5,471 nucleotides of DNA. It comes from Geodermatophilaceae bacterium (lineage in GTDB: Bacteria; Actinomycetota; Actinomycetes; Mycobacteriales; Geodermatophilaceae). A program made the translations under genes and the position numbers. The DNA lies in contig JACCUM010000026.1 in the NCBI GenBank assembly GCA_013811805.1, forward strand, positions 1 through 5,471. The letters run 5' to 3'. The notes under the pieces are model-generated. The model was given only the letters and a program-made list of their open reading frames with translations. It searched no databases and was not told the DNA's origin. This document shows, in pieces, positions 1 to 5,301 of this stretch (its first letter is position 1; each line of letters starts with the position of its first letter).

Positions 1-495
1 CACCTGGCCCAGGGCCGCTGAGAGGTCGTTCTCCGCGGCCAGGAACAGCTGGTCGTGGCGGGCACCGATCCGCTCGGCCCGCAGCCGGATCTGGCCGCCC
101 GACTCCTCACCGGAGACCACGAGCGCCCGCCCCTTGCCGTCGACAGTCCACTGCTTGGCCACCTCGAGCAACAGCGTGGACTTTCCGCCCCCCGGCTCGC
201 CGGCCAGCAGGACGACCACTCCGGGGACCAGTCCGCCGCCGAGCACCCGGTCAAGTTCGCCGACCCCGGTCGGTTGGGCAGCGGCCGGCAGAATCGAGAG
301 CGCGGTCACCGGAGTGGCTGGGCTCGTGACCGGGCCGGCGACACTCGACGCACGGACACTGGCCGCAGCCCCGGACTGCTCGACCGATCCCCAGCTCTGG
401 CACTCGGGACAGCGCCCGAGCCAGCGCGGCGGTGCGTACCCGCACTCGATGCACTTGTATGCGGGACGTGCGGCGCGAGCAGGGGTGGGGGCCAC
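1..495 (-). CDS. radA: DNA repair protein RadA (Sms), N-terminal part, runs off the left edge
   Basis: RadA is a RecA-like ATPase that processes branched DNA during recombinational repair in the cytoplasm. The visible 165 codons show a four-cysteine zinc finger (C15-x2-C18 and C29-x2-C32, followed by QSW), then a linker of about 40 residues rich in Ala, Ser and Pro. The ATPase core follows, with TGVGELDRVLGGGLVPG at about 76-92 and the Walker A motif GEPGGGKST at 99-107. SGEESGGQIRLRAERIG further on is also typical of RadA. The KNRFG motif and Lon-like C-terminal domain lie outside the window. The start is uncertain. GTG at 495 leaves a short tail before the zinc finger, as in other RadA proteins, but has no Shine-Dalgarno. 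GTG at 504 and GTG at 519 are in frame, and 519 could be a leaderless start (see the promoter entry). It lies downstream of the lpqE-like gene on the same strand, as in mycobacteria. Confidence 0.95.
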   Translation of the reverse strand, partial: MAPTPARAARPAYKCIECGYAPPRWLGRCPECQSWGSVEQSGAAASVRASSVAGPVTSPATPVTALSILPAAAQPTGVGELDRVLGGGLVPGVVVLLAGEPGGGKSTLLLEVAKQWTVDGKGRALVVSGEESGGQIRLRAERIGARHDQLFLAAENDLSAALGQV

Positions 496-524
496 GCCGC
501 GCACGCTACGGCGATCCACCGACA

Positions 525-553
525 AGCATCGCCGTTATGCGCATGAGGGTCAA
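525..553 (-). promoter_or_regulatory. Possible radA promoter
   Basis: On the minus strand TTGACC (553-548) is followed after exactly 17 bases by GATGCT (530-525), a -35/-10 pair for the main sigma factor with a good -35 and a weak -10. It lies in the 109-base gap between the small gene (stop at 605) and radA. The predicted transcription start is around 519-518, which coincides with an in-frame GTG, so a leaderless radA message is possible. This is pattern matching only. Confidence 0.4.
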
Positions 554-604
554 AATTCGGTGGTTGGTTTCGCCGTTGTGCTCATCAGGGTCAGCTGGCG
601 TGCA

Positions 605-841
605 CTATGAGGCGTCGGGGTCGCCTTCCCAGGCCTCGACGAAGTTTCGTACGGCCAACCGAGCCAGGTCGCGGCGACTACCCGGCTGCTCGCTCCAGGT
701 CAGCGCCTGGGAGGCGAGTTCCAACTGTCGGGCCTCGTTCAGGCGATCCAGCATTCGCTCGACGATCTGGTCCTGGGTCGCGCGCAGGAACTCTCTGCGG
801 ACAACCGCGTACTCGATCGCGAGTTCCTCGGAGATGTCCAA
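605..841 (-). CDS. Small hypothetical protein between lpqE-like gene and radA
   Basis: I do not recognise this 78-residue protein. The frame has strong G/C at third codon positions, ends in TAG, and begins 23 bases after the lipoprotein stop on the same strand, so it is probably co-transcribed with it. The best start is TTG at 841: no in-frame ATG or GTG was seen immediately upstream, and a G-run (GGGGGG) ends 8 bases before it. The protein is charged and probably mostly alpha-helical, with a Glu/Arg/Leu-rich stretch around residues 20-50 (for example RMLDRLNEARQLELASQAL) and an acidic tail. There is no signal peptide, membrane segment or cysteine pair, so it is likely cytoplasmic. It could be a small partner or regulator of its neighbours, but nothing in the sequence shows that. 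It is absent from the lpqE-radA interval that I recall in M. tuberculosis. Confidence 0.7.
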   Translation of the reverse strand: MDISEELAIEYAVVRREFLRATQDQIVERMLDRLNEARQLELASQALTWSEQPGSRRDLARLAVRNFVEAWEGDPDAS

Positions 842-864
842 GCGCGTCGCCCCCCGGTCGGGCC

Positions 865-1440
865 TTAGCCCTGCTCGGCCTCTTCGGTGTGGAAGTCGAA
901 GCCCTCTTCGCGGTTGATCTCCCGAATCGGGTTAGCTACCGGGACGTCAACGGTGACCTCACCGGCCTGCTCGAATACAAAGGTCAGCGACACGACCTGC
1001 GCAACCGAGAGCTCCTCGGACAGATCGGACAGCTCGATCGTGGGGAACTCCGAGGTACCGAACTGCAGGACTCCCTGGGCAGGGACCTCCGCTTCCACGC
1101 CGACCGCAGCTTCTCCGGTCGCCGGCTCCTCGTCACTCGGGATGGTCGCCGACGCGAAGAATTCACCCTCCACATCGAGCAGGGTGTCCTCGGCCAGGCC
1201 TTGGTTGGCCACGGCCAGGACCAGTTGAGCCGTCGAGCCTTCGGCGTACGTGCCGCCGGACGGGTAGAGGATGCGGATGTCGCGCAGCGCCAGTTGACCG
1301 ATGTTCGCCGAGGATCCGTTCACAGTGGCTACCTGCGTCGAGGTCTGCGTGATCTGCCCGGCGCTGCACCCGGTGAGCGCGGCCGCGCTGAGCGCGGCGA
1401 CGGCACCCAGCAGAGGGATCATTCGGGGCGGGCGGGACAC
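865..1440 (-). CDS. lpqE: LpqE-like lipoprotein
   Basis: This predicted exported lipoprotein of 191 residues is anchored outside the cytoplasmic membrane; its role is unknown. The signal peptide has Arg3 and Arg6, a hydrophobic stretch at about 8-22, and a lipobox L22-T23-G24-C25, so Cys25 would be lipidated and become the mature N-terminus. The mature start GCSAGQITQTSTQ, then AVNGSS-like and LALRDIRI segments, resembles the M. tuberculosis LpqE pattern (GCGAGQISQTANQ, LLRDIRI) as I remember it. The rest looks like a beta-sandwich with FVFEQAGEVTVDVPV near the end, matching the LpqE FKFEKAGQGSVMVPI region. GTG at 1440 is chosen because GGAGG lies 8 bases upstream; ATG six codons later lacks such a site. 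The position upstream of radA and on the carD side supports orthology. The C-terminus is a Glu-rich tail of about 20 residues. Confidence 0.88.
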   Translation of the reverse strand: MSRPPRMIPLLGAVAALSAAALTGCSAGQITQTSTQVATVNGSSANIGQLALRDIRILYPSGGTYAEGSTAQLVLAVANQGLAEDTLLDVEGEFFASATIPSDEEPATGEAAVGVEAEVPAQGVLQFGTSEFPTIELSDLSEELSVAQVVSLTFVFEQAGEVTVDVPVANPIREINREEGFDFHTEEAEQG

Positions 1441-1688
1441 CGTGGCGACCTCCGGGGCTGGCTGATCGTGGCGATGGGGGCCGCTCGAGCGCGGCCGCGA
1501 ACGCGGTCAGACTAGCGGTAGGGCTAACCCGTTCCTTCCCCAGTTGGGCGATCGCGGCCAGCGCGTGCCCCTAGAGGGGGCCCCAGGAAACGGCGATCCC
1601 AGGCAGAGATCGCTAACCGGTCGCCCGCGCGAATCCCGTAGGCAACCGCTCACCGGCCAACCACTCGACTCGCCGATGAACGATGCGA
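1441..1688. other. Non-coding stretch upstream of the lpqE-like gene
   Basis: No reading frame here looks coding. It must contain the leftward promoter of the lpqE-like gene. The best -10 candidate on the minus strand is TAGTCT (1514-1509), but no TTGACA-like -35 lies 16-18 bases upstream of it. The stretch contains several short palindromes: CGCTCGAGCG near 1483-1492, a NotI-type GCGGCCGC just after it, and CCCC-TAGA-GGGG at 1568-1579. None has a T-run that would make a clear terminator. The 9-mer GACTAGCGG occurs near 1510-1518 and again near 1687-1695. Confidence 0.5.
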
Positions 1689-1877
1689 CTAGCGGCTTGG
1701 GTCGGCGGCGATGCGTACGCCGGCCAGCGCCGCGTCGGTCAACTCGTTCCAGTCCGGCCAGGGCATCTCGGGTTTGGTGACGCGCGGGTCAACGATGCCG
1801 TGGAGCGAGGCCGACAGCTCCGTCGCCAGCGGGAGGGCCACCGCGTGGCGGGTTACGGACAGGCAGGCGGCGACCGC
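1689..1877 (-). pseudogene. Coding-like fragment of unknown origin
   Basis: This leftward frame of about 62 codons ends in TAG (1691-1689). It has the strong G/C third-position bias of a real gene and a plausible protein composition (ATELSASLHG, then HGIVDPRVTKPEMPWPDWNE, then LTDAALAGVRIAADPSR). It has no credible start of its own: the frame opens only from a TTG at 1928, inside the neighbouring SDR remnant. I read it as the C-terminal remnant of a gene whose front is lost, or as a displaced tail. I do not recognise the family. It directly follows the SDR fragment, so both may come from one deletion event. A short intact gene starting at the TTG is possible but unlikely. Confidence 0.35.
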
Positions 1878-1878
1878 C

Positions 1879-2159
1879 TCGCCGGGCGGTACGGGCGGCG
1901 ACGGCGCGCTGAATGCCCTGTGGAGCAAGGGGCTTCAGTCGCATGTGCGCGCCGTAGAGGCGTCCGGGAAAGACGATGGGATCGCTGCGGTCGAAGCCGG
2001 CAGGGCATCGGCGGCGCACTGCGCGGCGCTGATCTGCAGCCAACGCCCGGGACCGGCGGCGGCCTTGGAGATGCCGGCTGCGGTGTCGAACTCGGTGTCG
2101 ACCGGCCCAGGGCAGACCTCGGTATTGGTGACTCCGGTGCCGGACAGGACGGCGCGCAG
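1879..2159 (-). pseudogene. Broken short-chain dehydrogenase/reductase (SDR), C-terminal remnant with frameshift
   Basis: The minus strand from 2159 reads LRAVLSGTGV then TEVCPGPVDTEF, the segment that follows the catalytic YxxxK in classical SDR oxidoreductases (the PG motif with TEF). It continues through GRWLQISAAQCAADAL and is then derailed, stopping at a TGA (1937-1935). At about position 2000 the continuation switches to another frame, GFDRSDPIVFPGRLYGAHM, then RLKPLAPQGIQRAV and AARTARR, which looks like a normal SDR tail. One missing base after the CTG codon around 2001 explains the break (ADAL-x-GFDRSDP). The N-terminal two thirds, including the Rossmann TGxxxGxG motif and Ser-Tyr-Lys active site, is absent: the region upstream has an in-frame stop near 2210 and then the DUF427 gene on the other strand. 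The gene is therefore both truncated and frameshifted and cannot make an active enzyme. Confidence 0.72.
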
Positions 2160-2164
2160 GGGTC

Positions 2165-2193
2165 TTAGAAGGCACGGGCGGTCCGGGTTAACT
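2165..2193 (+). promoter_or_regulatory. Weak candidate promoter for the DUF427 gene
   Basis: TTAGAA (2165-2170) and TTAACT (2188-2193) are separated by 17 bases and would give a leader of about 33 bases before the ATG at 2233. Each hexamer matches the consensus at only about three positions, so this is the best local candidate rather than a confident call. Confidence 0.22.
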
Positions 2194-2232
2194 CTCTGGT
2201 GCGCTGGTCACGGGTGCGAGAGGCTCGCGCGC

Positions 2233-3072
2233 ATGGCAAGTCGGATGCTGAAGACGATGATGGACGGCCTGGGCGAACTGCGTTTCGAGCCGACCCCGAA
2301 ACGAGTCCGGGCAGTGATCGGCGGGAGCCCGATCGTCGACAGCACCCGGGCGGTCCTGGTCTGGGAACCGCGCCGGGTGGTGCCCTCCTACGCCGTACCG
2401 ACCGAGGACGTGCAAGCCGAGTTGCAGCCGTCCGAGGAACAAGGCAGCGGGGCAACTCCGGATACCGGGTACAGCATGCCGGATCTCGCCCATGTCCCGG
2501 TGCTCACTCCGGAGATCCCGTTCTCAATGCACAGCACCCAAGGCCGGGCCATGGACGTCCGGACCGCGACCCAGGTTCGCAGCGCAGTTGCCTTCGAACT
2601 GGCCGACCCTGATCTCAGCGGCTACCTGGTTCTCGACTTCGCCGGCTTCGATGAATGGCTCGAGGAGGACGAGCCGATCGTGTCGCATCCGCGGGATCCG
2701 TTCAGCCGCATCGACATGCGCCGGAGTTCGCGGGCAATCCGGATCGAGTTGGACGGGACGGTGCTCGCCGAATCCAAGCGCCCGCTGATCGTCTTCGAGA
2801 CCGGGCTGCCGGTGCGCTACTACCTTCCGCGCGAGGATGTGCGGGGGACCTTGCGCCCAACGTCGACCCGTACGACCTGCGCGTACAAGGGCGAGGCGAA
2901 CTATTGGTCGGCCGAGATCGGTGACCGAGTCATAGAGGATCTGGCCTGGTCTTATCCCGCTCCGCTGCGCGATGCCGGCGATCTGGTCGATCTGATCTGT
3001 TTCTTCGACGAGAAGGTTGATCTGGTCGTGGATGGCGTACGCCGGGACCGGCCAGTGACCCCGTGGTCGTGA
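2233..3072 (+). CDS. Tandem DUF427 domain protein
   Basis: This 279-residue cytoplasmic protein has no signal peptide or membrane segment. The C-terminal half (about 168-267) is a clear DUF427 domain: IRIELDGTVLAESKRPLIVF, ETGLPVRYYLPREDVR, then CAYKGEANYWS, LAWSYPAPL and FFDEKVDLVVDG. The N-terminal part (about 25-65) begins like a second DUF427 copy (VRAVIGGSPIVDSTRAVLVW, SYAVPTEDV). It then diverges: the C-x-Y-K-G and W-S-Y-P motifs are missing and an acidic loop sits around 135-150 (GFDEWLEEDEP). The biochemical function of DUF427 is not established, so no reaction is assigned. ATG at 2233 is chosen because GAGAGG ends 9 bases upstream; an ATG at 2245 is an alternative. The frame stays open further 5' over the SDR remnant, but that part does not look like protein. 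The gene converges with the AMP nucleosidase gene across 16 bases. Confidence 0.9.
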   Translation: MASRMLKTMMDGLGELRFEPTPKRVRAVIGGSPIVDSTRAVLVWEPRRVVPSYAVPTEDVQAELQPSEEQGSGATPDTGYSMPDLAHVPVLTPEIPFSMHSTQGRAMDVRTATQVRSAVAFELADPDLSGYLVLDFAGFDEWLEEDEPIVSHPRDPFSRIDMRRSSRAIRIELDGTVLAESKRPLIVFETGLPVRYYLPREDVRGTLRPTSTRTTCAYKGEANYWSAEIGDRVIEDLAWSYPAPLRDAGDLVDLICFFDEKVDLVVDGVRRDRPVTPWS

Positions 3073-3088
3073 GCGCTCGCCCGTCGGC

Positions 3089-4267
3089 TCAGCCGGTGCC
3101 GTCGACTCCGAAGAGCGGCTCGTCGGGCGCGCGCAGGTCCGCGCTCGGCAGGCCGTCCGGGTGCTCGGTACGTACCCGGTCGAGGCAGGCCAGGGCGATC
3201 CCCAGGTGTTCGCGCTTGCTCGCCTCGTAGAAGGTCTGCGCGCTCCCGGACAGCTTCGGTGAAGCATGCAGCGGCTTGTCCGAGACACACAGCAGGGTGG
3301 CATTCGGGATCCGGTAACGAAAACCGTTGGCGGCGATGGTCGCTGACTCCATGTCCGTAGCCACGCAGCGGGCGGTTCGGATGTCGTCCAGGGCGATGCG
3401 CTGGTTGAACTCCCAGTTGCGGTTGTCGGTCGTATAGACGACGCCGATCCGGTACGGGGCCTTGCGCTCGTCCAGGGCCTGCAGCAGATAGGAGTTCAGC
3501 CGGTGATTGGGGATCACCGGCACCGTCTTGGGCAGGACGTCGTCCAGCACGTGATCAGCCCGGAGATAGGACGTGGCCAGCACGAAGTCGCCCAACCGCT
3601 GGTGATTCCGCAGCCCGCCGCAGTGCCCGATCATCATCATCGTGTCCGGACGCAGGACCGCCAGATGGTCGGTGAGGGTCTTGGCATTCGACGGCCCTAC
3701 GCCGATGTTGACCAGGCTCACCCCGTCCCCGGCTGGAGTTCGGTGGTGCCATGCCGGCATCTGCGAGCCGCCTCGCGCCGGGCCCTCGGCATCCGGGAAT
3801 CGTTCGCGGAACGCCTCGACGTGGATGGCGTAGTTGGTGAACACCACGTGCCGCTCGAAGGACTCCGCCGGCGTACCGCAGTAGTGCGTGAGGCGTTCGA
3901 GGGACAGCGCCATCCGCTCGGGTCCGAACAGGAACAGCTTCTTGGCCCGCAGGTCGAAGCGGTCCTCCTCGAGGGCGGCGAAGAATCCCGGATCGGAGAA
4001 CCTGAGCGCCTCCCGCGATGGGCGCACCGTCACCACCGCGCCGTGGGACAGCAGCGCGGTCAGCTCGCGGGCCAGATACCGGCGTACGGCGGTGGGCCGG
4101 GCGAACTCACCGGTGATCCTCGGGTTGTGTTCCGACCAGGGACGGACGACGTCGACGGCCGGGTACCAACCGTCGGCGTCGATCCCGATCAGCGTCTGCA
4201 CGAGGGTGTCAACCGCCTTGGCGAGCGCATCGGGCTCCAGCGTCGCACCGTCGACAGTGACCTCCAT
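3089..4267 (-). CDS. amn: AMP nucleosidase
   Basis: AMP nucleosidase hydrolyses AMP to adenine and ribose 5-phosphate in the cytoplasm, controlling AMP level and feeding purine salvage. The protein has 392 residues, shorter than the 484 of E. coli Amn. An N-terminal Amn-type domain (about 1-165) contains WYPAVDVVRPW and FTNYAIHVEAFRERF. A nucleoside-phosphorylase-like domain follows with near-identity to Amn: SLVNIGVGPSNAKT (184-197), MIGHCGG (212-218), DNRNWE (281-286), TDMES (304-308, with the purine/ribose-binding Met-Glu) and CVSDKPLHASPKLSG (326-340). All these motifs are intact, so the enzyme is probably active. The missing length is mostly N-terminal and in loops. The ATG at 4267 has AGGA 8 bases upstream. 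The gene lies 60 bases downstream of ubiA on the same strand, with no obvious terminator between, so co-transcription is possible. Its 3' end faces the DUF427 gene. Confidence 0.96.
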   Translation of the reverse strand: MEVTVDGATLEPDALAKAVDTLVQTLIGIDADGWYPAVDVVRPWSEHNPRITGEFARPTAVRRYLARELTALLSHGAVVTVRPSREALRFSDPGFFAALEEDRFDLRAKKLFLFGPERMALSLERLTHYCGTPAESFERHVVFTNYAIHVEAFRERFPDAEGPARGGSQMPAWHHRTPAGDGVSLVNIGVGPSNAKTLTDHLAVLRPDTMMMIGHCGGLRNHQRLGDFVLATSYLRADHVLDDVLPKTVPVIPNHRLNSYLLQALDERKAPYRIGVVYTTDNRNWEFNQRIALDDIRTARCVATDMESATIAANGFRYRIPNATLLCVSDKPLHASPKLSGSAQTFYEASKREHLGIALACLDRVRTEHPDGLPSADLRAPDEPLFGVDGTG

Positions 4268-4327
4268 GAGCGCGATCCTAGGAGCCGGCCGATAAGGTGG
4301 CCGCCGAGCCCGTGGTGCTAGGCCTGG

Positions 4328-5170
4328 TTAGCCGAGCGAGGCACCGGCCAGGACCAACAGCCCGGTGTCCAGCGCGGCCAGCACGATGACGCCGGCGAAG
4401 GCCTTCCGGCGTAATTCCGGCCGCCCCAGCCCAGCAGCGGCGGCCAGCGCAGCTGCGGGGACGGCCAGCGACAGCGCGAGCCAGCCGATCACCCCGGGCG
4501 GTCCCGGCCGCCCGAAAGCCAGGACGACCGTCGCAGCCAGGAGTAGGGCCGCCCCGGTCGCCGCGGCGGGTCCGACACCGATCCGGTGCGGCAGCCCGCG
4601 TACTCCGGTGGCCAGGTCCTGATCGAGGTCGGGTACGACGTTGGCGAAGTGCGCGCCGGAGCCAAGCAGCGCCCCACTCAGGACCAGCCAGTACGGCGCG
4701 ATCGGCAGTCCAGGCCCGGCTGCAATCACGAAGGCGGGGAGCAGGCCGAAGGCGACCGCGTACGGCAGGACGGAGGCGACGGTCGCCTTGAGCCAGAAGT
4801 TGTACGCCCACGCTGCGGCGACGGCAGTCAGATGCAGTACGCCGGGAACGACTCCGATCGCAAGGGACAGCACGACGCAGGCGATCGCGGCCAGCAGCGT
4901 CGCCGAGCCGACGACGCGGGCGGAGACCGCCCCGCTGGCAAGTGGTTTGTCCGTACGGCCGCTGCGTCGATCGCGATCCCGGTCCCGCCAGTCGTTGCTC
5001 CAGCCGATGGACAACTGGCCGGTCGCGACGGCGGAGGCCACCAGCAGGGCCCGGGGCAACTCGAGGTCGGCGGCAACAGCCAGCAGGAAACCGACGACGG
5101 TCACCCCGAGAGCCGGGCCCGGGTGAGCGCAACGGAGCAGATTTCCGGCGTAGGAAACCGGGCCACCCAT
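4328..5170 (-). CDS. UbiA-family prenyltransferase (SCO3242-like)
   Basis: This 280-residue integral membrane enzyme belongs to the UbiA superfamily, which transfers a prenyl chain from a diphosphate donor to an aromatic or other acceptor at the cytoplasmic membrane. It carries both Asp-rich motifs: NDWRDRDRD (59-67, fitting NDxxDxxxD), followed by R72-TDKPLASG, and DLDQD at about 181-185, followed by LPHRIG. Several hydrophobic helices are visible, roughly 19-35, 40-57, 85-108, 110-125, 133-150, 158-175, 203-219, 225-247 and 258-277, fitting the usual nine. The N-terminus (NLLRCAHPGPAL) recalls the group annotated in Streptomyces as SCO3242. The acceptor is unknown; no menaquinone or other pathway genes are nearby. 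ATG at 5170 is chosen over GTG at 5179 because AGGAGG ends 9 bases before the ATG but directly abuts the GTG. It could form an operon with the AMP nucleosidase gene downstream. Confidence 0.9.
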   Translation of the reverse strand: MGGPVSYAGNLLRCAHPGPALGVTVVGFLLAVAADLELPRALLVASAVATGQLSIGWSNDWRDRDRDRRSGRTDKPLASGAVSARVVGSATLLAAIACVVLSLAIGVVPGVLHLTAVAAAWAYNFWLKATVASVLPYAVAFGLLPAFVIAAGPGLPIAPYWLVLSGALLGSGAHFANVVPDLDQDLATGVRGLPHRIGVGPAAATGAALLLAATVVLAFGRPGPPGVIGWLALSLAVPAAALAAAAGLGRPELRRKAFAGVIVLAALDTGLLVLAGASLG

Positions 5171-5195
5171 ACTGACCACCCTCCTGTCAAGTGCC

Positions 5196-5206
5196 TGAGC
5201 CGCTCA
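5196..5206. repeat. Short inverted repeat upstream of ubiA
   Basis: TGAGC and GCTCA flank a single C, a perfect 5-base dyad. It lies about 26 bases upstream of the ubiA ATG and about 95 bases before carD. It could be a small operator for the leftward ubiA transcript, but a dyad of this size can occur by chance in GC-rich DNA. Confidence 0.3.
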
Positions 5207-5227
5207 AAACTGCCTTGTGACCTGCGT

Positions 5228-5244
5228 GAACGTCCCGAACGTCC
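5228..5244 (+). repeat. Tandem direct repeat GAACGTCC upstream of carD
   Basis: GAACGTCC occurs at 5228-5235 and again at 5237-5244, a perfect 8-mer at a 9-base period. It sits about 26-42 bases upstream of the proposed carD -10 box, so it overlaps or precedes the -35 zone. This spacing suits an activator or alternative-sigma site, but no factor can be named from the sequence. Confidence 0.55.
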
Positions 5245-5252
5245 TTTCGGGA
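5233..5252. repeat. Inverted repeat TCCCGAA-N6-TTCGGGA in the carD control region
   Basis: Perfect 7-base arms (5233-5239 and 5246-5252) flank the 6 bases CGTCCT. The left arm overlaps the second half of the tandem repeat. It is upstream of the likely transcription start, so as DNA it would be an operator-like dyad; on a longer upstream transcript it would be a stem-loop. It has no trailing T-run, which argues against a terminator. Confidence 0.5.
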
Positions 5253-5266
5253 GAGTCGGTGGCGGC

Positions 5267-5275
5267 TGGTATCCT
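5267..5275 (+). promoter_or_regulatory. Extended -10 promoter element of carD
   Basis: TG at 5267-5268, one base, then TATCCT at 5270-5275 forms an extended -10 box. The expected transcription start is near 5282, giving a leader of about 20 bases that contains the carD ribosome binding site AAAGGGG (5286-5292, 9 bases before ATG). No TTGACA-like -35 lies at the right distance, which is common for extended -10 promoters or for promoters that need an activator. Confidence 0.5.
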
Positions 5276-5301
5276 CGGGTCAGCGAAAGGGGTCCATCCA
5301 C

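Noticed and set aside
607..1515. Long open frame of about 300 codons on the plus strand opposite the lpqE-like gene
   Set aside because: It is Arg/Gly-rich with no recognisable motifs and lies antisense to two frames with clear protein features (lipobox, LpqE motifs). This is a typical shadow in GC-rich DNA.
1568..1584. CCCC-TAGA-GGGG palindrome as a terminator
   Set aside because: The stem is only 4 base pairs with no T-run on either strand, and no intact gene ends nearby.
1711..2232. Upstream extension of the DUF427 frame on the plus strand
   Set aside because: It overlaps the antisense SDR remnant, reads as low-similarity sequence, and a good ribosome binding site marks the ATG at 2233 as the start.
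3070..3091. Bidirectional terminator in the 16-base gap between the convergent DUF427 and AMP nucleosidase genes
   Set aside because: Only a short GAGCGCTC palindrome is present, with no long stem or T-run, so a terminator cannot be supported.
2524..3303. Leftward open frame opposite the DUF427 gene and overlapping the AMP nucleosidase 3' end
   Set aside because: Shadow frame: it is antisense to a recognised domain, has no motifs, and overlaps the AMP nucleosidase in another frame.
4278..5132. Second long leftward frame overlapping ubiA
   Set aside because: Extremely Arg-rich with no hydrophobic helices, while the overlapping frame has a full set of membrane segments and both UbiA Asp-rich motifs.
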